A DNA stretch of 64,000 nt, taken from positions 1-64,000 of the forward strand of contig NZ_MOLV01000005.1 of the NCBI RefSeq assembly GCF_001870785.1, given 5' to 3'. Origin of the DNA: Exiguobacterium sp. KRL4. Lineage in GTDB: Bacteria > Bacillota > Bacilli > Exiguobacteriales > Exiguobacteriaceae. The notes beneath the pieces are model-generated. The model was not told the DNA's origin. It saw nothing but the letters and a program-made list of their open reading frames with translations, and made no database searches. Positions within the stretch are counted from its first letter, which is position 1. Each line of letters begins with the position of its first letter. The translations under genes and the position numbers were made by a program. Shown piece after piece: positions 23,909 through 32,941 of the stretch.

Positions 23909-25090
23909 ATGAAAAAACGAATTAAGGTAGCATCACTCTTCATTACGGCAGGATTACTTGCTGCTTGTGGCAACAGCGAAGAAACGACGACGGCTCCGAA
24001 AAAAGAGAAAACGGAGCAAACATCTGAAACAAAAACAGATGCGGGTATCGCAGCTACAACCTTAAAAGATGAACTGACAATCTTCAGTTCTATCAAGGCG
24101 GAGCTCGACAAAGCAAAAGAAGGTCAAGCCATCGACTGGAAAATGGTTACGACGAGTTATGACTCAAAATTAAAAGGCGGCGTCTCGACCGCTGCTCCTG
24201 AAATCGAAGAAGTCATCAGTTCCGCATTGGCGGGTGTCGAATCAAAAGAACTGGATGAGAACGTTGCCCGTCAACTTGTCGACAAAGGCATTCAGTCTTA
24301 CTTCTATAAACTCCAAAAATCAACACAAGCGACAGCAGAAGAAGCCGTTGCGGCCGGCAAAACGGACGAAGCGACAGCTGCACTGAACGATATTAAAGAC
24401 ATGTCAGAAACGGTCTTCATCCCGACTGCCGAAAAACGGGATGCAAGTTACGGCTTTAAAAACGAAGACTCCATCGCTCAAGCCATCAATTCTGGGTTGA
24501 CGGCACAGGAAGAAGCGATCACGGCGAAAAAGCCTGCCGATTTCAACGTGGCTAAACAGCTGACGGATAAATCAATCTACCGGTCGTTCTACCTTGCATC
24601 TCTCGGTTATGCGCAAAAAGTAGAAGAAGGCGTTAAAGCAGGTACAGATGAAAAAGAATTACAGATGGAGCAAGCCGAAGGATATGGTTTCTTGCTTGCT
24701 ATTGAGGAATCACTGGCTGGTGGAGATGAAGAAGCAGTCACTAAACTAAAAGATCTTTATGATTTCTCAAAAACAAAACCTGAAGGTATTAAGTACAAAG
24801 AAGTGGAGAGCTTATTTGCCAAAGCATTAACTGCAAAAATTGACGGATACCACGAAGAAACACAAGAAGCACTTGAGAAAAAAGATGTTGATACGGCACG
24901 GGTCGAAGCGATGGAAGCAAACATGTTCGTCATTGCGATGAAACCGACACTTGAGAGTCGTCTCGGAAAAGAACAAGCCAGCACAGTGCTGTCTGACGCC
25001 AATGACTGGTATGCAATGGTTGAAAAAGGCGACGTGAAAGCTGAAGAGACAGGCAAGAAAGTCATTGACGCTTTAGAGCCGCTTAACTAA
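23909..25090 (+). CDS. Iron-regulated lipoprotein of unknown family
   Basis: 393 residues. Signal peptide with lipobox LLAAC (Cys20), then a Lys/Glu/Thr-rich linker (about 22-48) and an all-helical Ala/Glu/Lys-rich body. Two segments look like divergent copies (DKGIQSYFYKLQKSTQATAEEAV near 130 and DKSIYRSFYLASLGYAQKVEEGV near 225). I see one histidine and no HxxE motif of the EfeO/M75 iron-binding family, and no siderophore-binding fold. It is the first gene after the Fur-boxed promoter, 25 bases before the epimerase gene. An extracellular partner or acceptor for the FTR1 permease is my inference. Confidence 0.7.
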   Translation: MKKRIKVASLFITAGLLAACGNSEETTTAPKKEKTEQTSETKTDAGIAATTLKDELTIFSSIKAELDKAKEGQAIDWKMVTTSYDSKLKGGVSTAAPEIEEVISSALAGVESKELDENVARQLVDKGIQSYFYKLQKSTQATAEEAVAAGKTDEATAALNDIKDMSETVFIPTAEKRDASYGFKNEDSIAQAINSGLTAQEEAITAKKPADFNVAKQLTDKSIYRSFYLASLGYAQKVEEGVKAGTDEKELQMEQAEGYGFLLAIEESLAGGDEEAVTKLKDLYDFSKTKPEGIKYKEVESLFAKALTAKIDGYHEETQEALEKKDVDTARVEAMEANMFVIAMKPTLESRLGKEQASTVLSDANDWYAMVEKGDVKAEETGKKVIDALEPLN

Positions 25091-25115
25091 ACGACTGGAA
25101 ATGGAGGGGCGCGAC

Positions 25116-26036
25116 ATGCAAATTGGAATCACAGGTGGCGCAGGTTTCATTGGAGCGGCCCTCGCGCTTCGCCTTCAAGCGAGTGGTCATACCGTTAGTG
25201 TCATCGATGCTTTCACAGATTATTATGACGTTAAACTGAAACTGGAACGGGCTCATCTTTTGCAACAGCACGGGATTGAGGTCATTGAAGGGAACGTGCA
25301 TGAGGATATGGCGACTTGGTGCGCCTCCCGTTCCTTTGCCGCCCTGTTTCATCTCGCCGCCTTGCCCGGTGTACCCGGCTCGTTGGCGGAACCGCACCGG
25401 TACATCGAGGATGATATCGCGATGACAGTGACCGTTCTTGAAGCAGCGCGCACACATTCCATTCCGCATCTGTTTTTTGCTTCTTCATCCTCCGTCTACG
25501 GTGAACAGACGGGTGCACTTGTTGAACATCAAGCAACCGGACAAGTGATGAGTCCCTACGCGGCAGCGAAATACAGTGCTGAGACATTTTGTCAGGCCTA
25601 TCAGAATCTATACGGTCTACAAATCGGTATCTTCCGCTTCTTCACTGTCTATGGTCCGTATGGCCGACCGGATATGGCGCTGTATCGGTTCATCGAACAC
25701 GCCTTACACGGTCAACCGTTGACGGTTTTCGGTAAACCGGTTCGAGACTTCACTTATATTGACGACATCACACGGGGAATGGAACAAGCGCTGGAAGCAC
25801 AGGCAACCGGTATTTTCAATCTAGGTGCCAACCGTCCGGAGTCAGTTCAAGACGTTGCAGCAATGCTCGGTAAACGGTTTGACGTGCCGGTAGCATTTGC
25901 TCCCGCACGGGCGGGAGATGTCTCAATGACATGGAGTAACACCGATGCGGCAAGGCAGACGTTCGGTTATGTTCCATCCGTCACGCTCGCTGATGGAATT
26001 GAACGGATGATCACATGGCATCTCGATCGCCTGTGA
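25116..26036 (+). CDS. NAD-dependent epimerase/dehydratase (UDP-sugar 4-epimerase-like)
   Basis: 306-residue extended SDR. GGAGFIG (residues 6-12) binds NAD; SSSSVYG and YAAAK supply the catalytic Ser/Tyr/Lys; FRFFTVYGPYGRPDMA resembles UDP-glucuronate 4-epimerases. It likely makes the nucleotide sugar used by the glycosyltransferases of this operon. ATG 25116 follows GGAGGGG. The last 22 bases overlap the next gene. Confidence 0.88.
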   Translation: MQIGITGGAGFIGAALALRLQASGHTVSVIDAFTDYYDVKLKLERAHLLQQHGIEVIEGNVHEDMATWCASRSFAALFHLAALPGVPGSLAEPHRYIEDDIAMTVTVLEAARTHSIPHLFFASSSSVYGEQTGALVEHQATGQVMSPYAAAKYSAETFCQAYQNLYGLQIGIFRFFTVYGPYGRPDMALYRFIEHALHGQPLTVFGKPVRDFTYIDDITRGMEQALEAQATGIFNLGANRPESVQDVAAMLGKRFDVPVAFAPARAGDVSMTWSNTDAARQTFGYVPSVTLADGIERMITWHLDRL

Positions 26037-26872
26037 TACGTGGGGCTGCGGGCGTCTTTCTGACGTTTGCAGCTCTTTTTTTACTCGTTCGTTTTGGACT
26101 GGAACTGCCTGTTGTTTACGACGATCTCCAAACCCTGTTGACATCTTCCTGGACAGTTGCCGCTACCGTCACCTATGCTTTCGCCTTTTATTTACGGGCG
26201 CTTGCTTGGCGAAACGCCGATGAAAAAACAGGTCCCACTGCGGTCTATCTGACGAGTCTCTATCTGGGACTCGCCATCAATCACCTCTCCCCCGTCAAAC
26301 TCGGGGAAGCAGTGCGTTTGCTGACCGCACGCGCCATCGGTAGTCCGATGAAACGGACAACGGCGATTTTTGTCGCCCAACGCGGCATCGACCTATCCGT
26401 ACTCGGTCTTTTCGTCGCTACCGGGTTATTATTAGGACAGACGGTATGGGTGGCCGGGGTCGCCTGTATCCTCGGTTTACTCGCACTACTGCTCGTCCGT
26501 CGATTCATCAAAACGATTTATCCGTTGATCGGCTATGGTGCACTTGCTTGGATGTGTGAAGCCGGCGCTGTTTTTTGCCTCTTTCAAGGTGCTGACGTCA
26601 CCGTCGCTTTTCCGATTGTTCTAATCGCAATGAGTGCGGGCGTCTTATCCGGGATTGCCCAGTTTACCCCGGGTGGACTCGGGACGTATGAGCTTGCGAT
26701 GGGGACCGTCTTGCAGTTGGCGGATGTTCCACATCCATACGAACTTGCCTTGATGACACACGTCTTTAAATACGCTTTTGCCTTTTTGGCCCCTCTTTAT
26801 GTAGGTGCCCGACACTTCAAAATCGTGAAACAACTCTTCACCCAGTTTAAGGAGCACGATCAGAAAGGATGA
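26015..26872 (+). CDS. Flippase-like membrane protein (UPF0104 / LPG synthase TM family)
   Basis: 285 residues, about seven membrane segments. LGLAINHLSPVKLGEAVRLL and QFTPGGLGTYELAMG are the two signature loops of the lysylphosphatidylglycerol-synthase transmembrane family (also called AglD/UPF0104). Members occur with glycosyltransferases, and transport of lipids or lipid-linked sugars has been suggested. It overlaps the epimerase and lacks the aminoacyl-transfer domain of MprF, so it is not an MprF. The ribosome site is weak, consistent with translational coupling. Confidence 0.85.
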   Translation: MASRSPVIRGAAGVFLTFAALFLLVRFGLELPVVYDDLQTLLTSSWTVAATVTYAFAFYLRALAWRNADEKTGPTAVYLTSLYLGLAINHLSPVKLGEAVRLLTARAIGSPMKRTTAIFVAQRGIDLSVLGLFVATGLLLGQTVWVAGVACILGLLALLLVRRFIKTIYPLIGYGALAWMCEAGAVFCLFQGADVTVAFPIVLIAMSAGVLSGIAQFTPGGLGTYELAMGTVLQLADVPHPYELALMTHVFKYAFAFLAPLYVGARHFKIVKQLFTQFKEHDQKG

Positions 26873-26877
26873 CATTG

Positions 26878-28311
26878 ATGAAAAGTGCTTCCCGTTTTGA
26901 AAAGATTGCTGCACGCATGTGGAACTTGCTGAATGAAGGAAAACCGTTCACTCCTATTTTTACGATCGGTGTTTTCCTCAGCTACACCTTGTTGTTCCAA
27001 CAAACCTTAAGTGGTGTTGGCTTCGGCTTTTTGCTGACACTTCCGTTATTGATCTTATATTGGAAGTTTGATTTCCCGCTTTTTCTACGGAATTACCTGT
27101 GGCTTCCGTTGATCGTCTGGTTTTTTATCGAAGGAACCGACTCTCGACTAATTCCCTTGTTCGCGTATGGAGCCGGTCTCTATTTCTTCTTTACGGTCTT
27201 TTTCTGGGGAACGATTTATTACCATCTTCGGATTGGAACCAACTGGCTCAACTTTACACGTTTTTGGAAATTGGTCCTTAAAAATAGTGACTCGACGAGT
27301 GGGAATGCCCAGGAACAACTGCCGAAAGTCGGACTGTTACTCGCTTATTGGCAAACCGCCTCAATCGAACAGACACTCGACTGGTCTTATCTTTGGTTCC
27401 CACTTGGGCTGTTCCTATTCGCCTGGATCCTGCATCACTACCTATTCGATTGGAAACCGAAACTACCGACCGAAACGACCGTCGATGCACCGATTCCTAC
27501 ATCTAATAAAGTCTATGTCCTGATTGTCGACGGGATGCGGAAAGATCGCTACATGGCGGCAGACACGCCGTTCCTCGAACGTCTCCGCCAGGAAGGCACG
27601 GAGTATACGAACATGGAAACGGTTTATCCGGCTCGAACGGTCGTCTGTTTCAGTTCAATGTTCACCGGAGCCCGTCCGGAAGAACACGGTATCCATTCGA
27701 ACATGGTCTGGAATACGACGGGGGTCAAAACCGATACGGTCTTTGACCGGTTGCGTGACGTCGGGAAAACCGGTAAGATTCTTGGAATCGCCCATCTTGT
27801 CGATGCCTTCGGTGCTAGAGACGTTCATACCGTGACAGCCGTCATGCATAATGATGTCGCAGACCGTAACATCATCGATCGCGCCAAACAAATCGTCCAT
27901 CAAGAAGATCCGGACTTACTCGCGATTCAACTGATTGGAACCGATCAGACCGGCCACAGCCGTGGCACCCTCTATTCCGAATACGTCCAGAAAATCGAAG
28001 AGGCTGATGCTTTGCTGGCTGAATTTTGTGAAGAACTGGACCGGCTTGGTAAGCTCGACGATGCAACACTGATCGTCATGGCGGATCACGGACAAGCCGA
28101 TGGGATCGGCGGTCATGGTCATCTCGATGAAGGAGAACGGTTTGTTCCGTTTTGGATGTACGGCAAACACGTCCATGCCGGTCTGAAAGTCGATACACAC
28201 CGGCATATCCTGTCGCTCGGACCAACGATTACGAAGTTGCTTGGTGCCGATATCCCGCGCGACAGCCGGGGTGTCTTACTGACGGAAGCCTTTAAGGAGG
28301 AATCCTCATGA
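26878..28311 (+). CDS. Membrane-anchored alkaline phosphatase superfamily protein (phosphodiesterase type)
   Basis: 477 residues. About five N-terminal membrane segments are followed (from about residue 205) by a type I phosphodiesterase / nucleotide pyrophosphatase domain: VDGMRKD (metal Asp), YPARTVV (nucleophile Thr), GTDQTGHS, ADHGQADG and GHGHLDEG (metal ligands). All expected ligands are present. The catalytic part probably faces outside and could process a phosphorylated glycolipid or glycan; this is inference. ATG 26878 is eight bases after AAAGGA; an ATG at 26869 overlaps that site. ATGA overlap with the next gene. Confidence 0.87.
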   Translation: MKSASRFEKIAARMWNLLNEGKPFTPIFTIGVFLSYTLLFQQTLSGVGFGFLLTLPLLILYWKFDFPLFLRNYLWLPLIVWFFIEGTDSRLIPLFAYGAGLYFFFTVFFWGTIYYHLRIGTNWLNFTRFWKLVLKNSDSTSGNAQEQLPKVGLLLAYWQTASIEQTLDWSYLWFPLGLFLFAWILHHYLFDWKPKLPTETTVDAPIPTSNKVYVLIVDGMRKDRYMAADTPFLERLRQEGTEYTNMETVYPARTVVCFSSMFTGARPEEHGIHSNMVWNTTGVKTDTVFDRLRDVGKTGKILGIAHLVDAFGARDVHTVTAVMHNDVADRNIIDRAKQIVHQEDPDLLAIQLIGTDQTGHSRGTLYSEYVQKIEEADALLAEFCEELDRLGKLDDATLIVMADHGQADGIGGHGHLDEGERFVPFWMYGKHVHAGLKVDTHRHILSLGPTITKLLGADIPRDSRGVLLTEAFKEESS

Positions 28312-29039
28312 AAAAAATCGTCGTCTTTCTTCCGGCCCATAACGAAGAAGTCTCCTTGCCACTTGTCTTAAAACGCATTCCGGCTGAAATCGACGGACTA
28401 CCCGTCGAGACGATTGTCATCGACGACGGATCCATTGATGCGACGTCAGAGATTGCCCGTCAACACGGAGCAATCGTCTACCGCTTTGAGAACAACCGTG
28501 GTTTAGGTGCCGCTGTCCGCGAAGGACTGCTCCGGTCTTACGAACACGGTGCGACCGTCGCCGTCATGATTGACGCCGATAACGAATATCCGGCGGATCA
28601 GATTCCCGACGTCGTCCGACCGATTCTTCTGGACGAGGCCGACTATGTATTTGGTTCCCGTTTTCTCGGAACCGTCGACGGGATGCGCTTGTATCGGTAC
28701 ATTGGTAATCACGTCTTTACCTGGTTACAGTGTGTCTTATTAAAACGTCGGATTCACGATGGACAAAGCGGGATGCGTGCCTTTTCCCGCGCGGCGTGTA
28801 AACATGCGGAAATCATCCACGACTATAACTATGCCCAAGTCCTGACACTCAATCTCGTTCGAAAAGGGTTCCGGCTGCATGAAGTCCCGATTCGTTACCG
28901 CGTCCGAGAAGCCGGAAAATCGTTTATCCGCTTTAACTATATCCAGCGCGTCCTGCCTGCGATTTACCAGGAATGGCGTCGCCCGATCGTCCCGTTGTCG
29001 TCTGAAGAACGTTTTGAACGAAAGGAGCATCTCGGATGA
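28308..29039 (+). CDS. Family 2 glycosyltransferase, polyprenyl-phosphate sugar synthase type
   Basis: 243 residues. DPM1-like GT2: LPAHNEE, VIDDGSIDAT, MIDADNEYP and the QSGMRAF motif are all present. No membrane segment is evident. Such enzymes move a sugar from UDP or GDP to undecaprenyl/dolichyl phosphate on the cytoplasmic face. It overlaps the phosphodiesterase gene (ATGA) and the exported-protein gene (ATGA), so these three are translationally coupled. Confidence 0.92.
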   Translation: MKKIVVFLPAHNEEVSLPLVLKRIPAEIDGLPVETIVIDDGSIDATSEIARQHGAIVYRFENNRGLGAAVREGLLRSYEHGATVAVMIDADNEYPADQIPDVVRPILLDEADYVFGSRFLGTVDGMRLYRYIGNHVFTWLQCVLLKRRIHDGQSGMRAFSRAACKHAEIIHDYNYAQVLTLNLVRKGFRLHEVPIRYRVREAGKSFIRFNYIQRVLPAIYQEWRRPIVPLSSEERFERKEHLG

Positions 29040-29773
29040 GGAAACCGCTTTTCATCACCGTCATCGCCTTCTTGTTCCTGCTCACTACACCGTTGCCGGC
29101 ATTCGCCTACAGCTACGGGGATCCAGGAAAGGAAGCGTTTGCGGAAGCTTATAAACAGTTTGAGGAACAGCTTGACCAAAAGAATTACACGTTAGCCAAA
29201 GAAACCATCGATGCCTACGATAAGGAGTTCACGCTCTATTTTCCGGAAGCAAAAGAAAAAATCGACGCATCGTTAGAAAAAGAAGATGCCGATGCCGCCA
29301 AGCAAGCCTACCGGGTCGCTTTACGTCAAAACATCGAACGGCGTCTGCATTTTGCGCAGGAACAATTCGATGACTTTGGACAGGCGAAGTTGTTGCTTGC
29401 CAAAGCACGCGGCACATACGATGTGCTCGCTCCTTACGTTAAAGAAAGTGAGGGTGCAAAGACAAGTGATTCATTGTATACTGCTTTTGATGATTCACTT
29501 GCAGCTCTTGGAAACCCCGGTTTGTTTGGGGTAGGGAAAAAAGCCAGTGATCGAGAAACATTTGATCAAAACATTAAACAGATTGAAGATACGGTCACCC
29601 CACTGTTCGTTTTACCGGGGGAGGAAAAGACCGGTGTCTTCGATGAAGAGGACTCGATTTTCGGTCAATCCTTTGGGACGGATGACATTTGGAAAACGGT
29701 CGCCATCAGCCTTGTCATCATCTTAATCGTCATCGTCATCATCGGTCAGCGTAAGAAACGACGCGCTCAATAA
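29036..29773 (+). CDS. Exported helical protein with C-terminal membrane anchor
   Basis: 245 residues: cleavable-type signal peptide (1 to about 24, ending PAFA), a helical Glu/Lys/Ala-rich extracellular part, and a C-terminal transmembrane segment (about 217-236) followed by KKRRAQ. I do not recognise the family. It lies 12 bases before the FTR1 gene. Some FTR1 permeases carry an extracytoplasmic helical domain on the same chain; this protein could be a detached equivalent (inference). Confidence 0.75.
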   Translation: MRKPLFITVIAFLFLLTTPLPAFAYSYGDPGKEAFAEAYKQFEEQLDQKNYTLAKETIDAYDKEFTLYFPEAKEKIDASLEKEDADAAKQAYRVALRQNIERRLHFAQEQFDDFGQAKLLLAKARGTYDVLAPYVKESEGAKTSDSLYTAFDDSLAALGNPGLFGVGKKASDRETFDQNIKQIEDTVTPLFVLPGEEKTGVFDEEDSIFGQSFGTDDIWKTVAISLVIILIVIVIIGQRKKRRAQ

Positions 29774-29785
29774 GGAGGAAGATAC

Positions 29786-30703
29786 ATGGATTTTCAGGCG
29801 TTTTTAATCACTCTTCGCGAATGTCTCGAAGCCGTCTTGATCGTCGGCTTGATTCTTGGTTACCTCGATCGGCTCAATGCACCACAATATAAAAAATGGG
29901 TCTACGCCGGTGTCGGACTTGCCTTACTCGCGAGTTTAGGTGTCGCCTTCTTGTTCCAAGTCGTCTTTACGAGTTTCGCAAGCTTCGGCAGTGATACGTA
30001 TTTACGGCTTGGAATCATGATCATCTCTGTTTTCCTCTTAACCCACATGGTGCTTTGGATGGGCAAGGAAGCGAAGGAAAATCAACAAGCCTCACAAGCA
30101 AAAGTCGCTGCCGCCGTCTCAACGGGTAGTGCCATCACGATGATTGTGCATTCGTTCCTCGTCATCGTCCGGGAAGGGATTGAAACGGTCTTCTTCTTCG
30201 CTGCGATTTCTGGTGGAGAAATCGAAAAGGTCTTAACGAGTTATGGTGCCGTCTCCGGTCTCCTGCTCGCCTTGATCTTCGGTTACTTATTCGTCTCTGG
30301 AACGATGAAGATTCCCGTCAAACGCTTTTTCCAAGTGACCGGCGTCTTGATTCTGTTCATTGCTGCCGGCATGCTCGTTCAAACGATTGGCCGGTTCCAG
30401 GATCTTGGTCTGCTCGGCAGTCTGTTGACGAATGCGGACGGCACACCGGCCGCCCTCTACAACATCGTCGCCTTCATGCCGGAACACTATATCGATCAAG
30501 TCCAGTATTTGCGGGATACGGGCAACACGACGTTGATCAGCGGTCAAATCGGCACATTCATGGCTGCGATGTTCGGCTACAGCCATAATCCGTCCATCGA
30601 ACAAGTTTTCGCTTGGTGGGGATACTTCGCTTTCGCCGGTTTCATGTTGATGCGTCAAAATCGCGCGCCAAAAACCGTCAAGAAACTGAAGGAGGTCTCG
30701 TGA
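29786..30703 (+). CDS. FTR1 family iron permease
   Basis: 305 residues, about seven membrane segments. Both iron-permease REXXE motifs are present: RECLE (11-15) and REGIE (129-133). FTR1/EfeU proteins import iron, usually with an external ferroxidase or binding protein. Neither an EfeB peroxidase nor an EfeO/M75 protein is nearby; the partners are instead two proteins of unknown family. AAGGAGG precedes the ATG. The next gene starts inside its stop (GTGA). Confidence 0.93.
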   Translation: MDFQAFLITLRECLEAVLIVGLILGYLDRLNAPQYKKWVYAGVGLALLASLGVAFLFQVVFTSFASFGSDTYLRLGIMIISVFLLTHMVLWMGKEAKENQQASQAKVAAAVSTGSAITMIVHSFLVIVREGIETVFFFAAISGGEIEKVLTSYGAVSGLLLALIFGYLFVSGTMKIPVKRFFQVTGVLILFIAAGMLVQTIGRFQDLGLLGSLLTNADGTPAALYNIVAFMPEHYIDQVQYLRDTGNTTLISGQIGTFMAAMFGYSHNPSIEQVFAWWGYFAFAGFMLMRQNRAPKTVKKLKEVS

Positions 30704-32082
30704 CGGTTCGAAGCGGTCATCCACAACGACGTGGACGATCGCTTTTTTTCATGTGTGTCGTTCTGATACTCGGTTGTCTCGCAGGACGCCTTTATTGGGT
30801 CAGCCCTTACGTTGCCAGCTACGATATCGCGAACTTCACATTGGCGGTCGGACAGTATGATTTGGCGAATTTGCAGCCACATTTCCCCGGTTATCCTTTT
30901 TTCATTCTGCTTGCGACGGGGCTCGCACGACTGGGGCTTGATCCTGTCCGTGCCCTTGGAGTTGTCTCGACTCTTGGATTTGCAAGCGGTCTTGTCCCAC
31001 TCTATCTTTTATTCAAACGACATCCCTTCGATACGGTCCGGTTGCTTGCCGCTTTTACAGTCGTGTCGACGGCTTCCCTTGTCGTCTTATCCGCGACCGG
31101 GATGTCGGACGGCCTCGCACTCGGTGTCCTCTGTTGGTTTGTCTGGAGTGTCGAACGCGCACGGCAGGATCATTTCCGTCTTTTGCCGTACATCCTGTTC
31201 GGACTGTTGATGGCCACCCGTTTATCCTATGCACCGTTTGGGATCGTACTCTTGTTTTTACTGTGGCAAGTGCGGCGTGACACTTGGCAAGTGGTATCCG
31301 AAATCGCGGTCCTGCTGCTCGCCCAACTTGCCTGGCTGTTACCGGTCGCCTTCTCTGTCGGCGGACCGGCTTCCTTTGCCCAATTGTCACTCAGCTTCGT
31401 GACAGGTCATTTCTCGGACTGGGGAGGCACGGCACAAACGGATGAGGCCACCCTGCTGGAACGACTTGGATTGACGCTCAAACAAATTGTTTGGCATGGT
31501 CTTGGATTTGCCACTTGGATTGGTCTCGGATCGGGATTGTTCTTGTTTTGCCAACGTTTCCGTTCGTTCCCTCTCTGGTGGAGTGTTACCGGAACCGGTT
31601 ATTTTCTCTGGGGCTGGTTTGCCCAAAACATCGATAAACCGCGGCATGTCTTACCACTCGTCTTACTGCTTGTGGTTTTACTCGTCCGCCGTCTGTCGGT
31701 CCGCTGGCTCGTTCCGTTTTTATGTATTCAATTGGTGATCGGAAGTATCGCTTTGTATCAACAAGCGACTACTAAAACGGCTACGATTCAGCTGGCGGAA
31801 GCCATTACCGCCTTACCGGCGTCCGCGACCATCTTTACGGATGAAGAAGAACGTCAGTTTTTAATGACACGTCCTGACGCCACCATCGTCCCGATTGGAT
31901 CTGTCAGCAAATGGCGAGCGGAACCAAAATCACAGGAAGTCTACCTGACCGGACGATTGCTGGAACGGTTACGGGCAACAGATGTACCAATCGAAGTGAC
32001 GGAAGTTTTCAGCTTTACGAGTGATCCCCGGTTCGAACCGGAGGATGCGGAAGCACGGCTGTACCGGATGATCTTACGATAA
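30700..32082 (+). CDS. Polytopic GT-C glycosyltransferase (GT39/PMT-like)
   Basis: 460 residues with about ten membrane segments. The first external loop has the GT-C-type acidic motif SYDIAN, followed by LQPHFPGYP, a signature of bacterial GT39-like transferases. These use polyprenyl-phosphate sugars as donors on the outer face of the membrane, which fits the GT2 and flippase-like genes here. The start is GTG 30700, overlapping the FTR1 stop with AAGGAGG upstream; an internal ATG at 30750 is a weaker alternative. Confidence 0.82.
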   Translation: MTVRSGHPQRRGRSLFFMCVVLILGCLAGRLYWVSPYVASYDIANFTLAVGQYDLANLQPHFPGYPFFILLATGLARLGLDPVRALGVVSTLGFASGLVPLYLLFKRHPFDTVRLLAAFTVVSTASLVVLSATGMSDGLALGVLCWFVWSVERARQDHFRLLPYILFGLLMATRLSYAPFGIVLLFLLWQVRRDTWQVVSEIAVLLLAQLAWLLPVAFSVGGPASFAQLSLSFVTGHFSDWGGTAQTDEATLLERLGLTLKQIVWHGLGFATWIGLGSGLFLFCQRFRSFPLWWSVTGTGYFLWGWFAQNIDKPRHVLPLVLLLVVLLVRRLSVRWLVPFLCIQLVIGSIALYQQATTKTATIQLAEAITALPASATIFTDEEERQFLMTRPDATIVPIGSVSKWRAEPKSQEVYLTGRLLERLRATDVPIEVTEVFSFTSDPRFEPEDAEARLYRMILR

Positions 32083-32094
32083 GGAGCGGATTTG

Positions 32095-32790
32095 ATGAAT
32101 ATCATTGGAAACGGCAACACGGCAACGATTCAAGAAGAAACCGCGGCGATTGTTCGAAAGCAGTTTCACGCACACGTTCCGCATGCAGCGATCCAGCAGG
32201 AATTTCAAAATCATCTGTCCATCCAGAACCACTTTCCGATGACACCTCGTGTCTATAATCAAGTTGATCATTCCATTCGCATGGAGTATTTGAAAGGGGA
32301 ATCCCTCGGAGATTTGATGAAACGTCATCCAGTTCGGATTCTCCGCTACATGACGACCATGGTCACCTTACACCAGCACCTCCACACGTTATCCGTCGAC
32401 GGGTTACCGCGTCTTCAAGAACGGTATCTCGCTCACACTGCACTTGTAGCGGGACATACTTTATGTCATGGTGATTTTCACCCGTATAACCTGTTGCTTG
32501 TTAAAGAAGATGTCTATTTGATCGATTGGATGGATGCCTCCATCGGCAATCCACTGATGGACGTCGCCCGTACTTTTTTATTGTTCCGTTATGGGGGAAG
32601 AAGCTCTTTACGAAATCCGGCAGAACGCATTTTCCGATTCGTTCTCAGTCATTTGTACCGTGTCTATTATTTTAAGCGCATCAGGAAAGTGACAGGACTC
32701 GAGGCTTGTTTACGGCTGTGTGCAGCTTCCCGCTTGAAAGAGCAGATTACGCCTGTCGAATCCGTTCTGTTACAACGTTTTTTAAAGTGA
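32095..32790 (+). CDS. Aminoglycoside-phosphotransferase-like kinase
   Basis: 231 residues. Kinase-like fold: LCHGDFHPYNLLL (catalytic loop) and YLIDWMDA (metal Asp). The N-terminal ATP-binding lobe is short. The APH family phosphorylates sugars, choline, homoserine or antibiotics; given the operon, a sugar or lipid head-group substrate seems likelier than resistance, but this is not shown. ATG 32095 follows AAGGAG; a TTG just before is in frame. Last gene of the Fur-controlled operon. Confidence 0.8.
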   Translation: MNIIGNGNTATIQEETAAIVRKQFHAHVPHAAIQQEFQNHLSIQNHFPMTPRVYNQVDHSIRMEYLKGESLGDLMKRHPVRILRYMTTMVTLHQHLHTLSVDGLPRLQERYLAHTALVAGHTLCHGDFHPYNLLLVKEDVYLIDWMDASIGNPLMDVARTFLLFRYGGRSSLRNPAERIFRFVLSHLYRVYYFKRIRKVTGLEACLRLCAASRLKEQITPVESVLLQRFLK

Positions 32791-32847
32791 TGGATCCGGT
32801 TGACTCCAACGAGTCACAAATCATCGCCTCATAATTAAGCTGAACGT

Positions 32848-32908
32848 AAAAAAATCACTCTTTTCCATGCGTTTTCCTGTAGGAGTCGCGTGAAACGAGT
32901 GATTTTTT
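32848..32908 (+). terminator. Operon terminator containing a repeated intergenic motif
   Basis: Outer stem AAAAAATCACTC / GAGTGATTTTTT with T-run; inside it an interrupted stem CATGCG / CGCGTG and the self-complementary CCTGTAGG. The inner motif recurs, inverted, at 44269-44290. Confidence 0.8.
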
Positions 32909-32941
32909 GAATCCAGATTCTTAGTGTGTCGATCTTAACAA

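Noticed and set aside
23909-25090. EfeO/M75 (imelysin-like) iron-binding protein
   Set aside because: No HxxE motif; the single His reads HEET and the helical pattern differs.
26015-26872. MprF (lysylphosphatidylglycerol synthase)
   Set aside because: Only the transmembrane flippase-like part is present; the aminoacyl-transferase domain is missing.
32095-32790. Aminoglycoside resistance gene
   Set aside because: Kinase motifs fit the broad APH superfamily, and the gene is the last member of a glycosylation/iron operon; nothing supports resistance.
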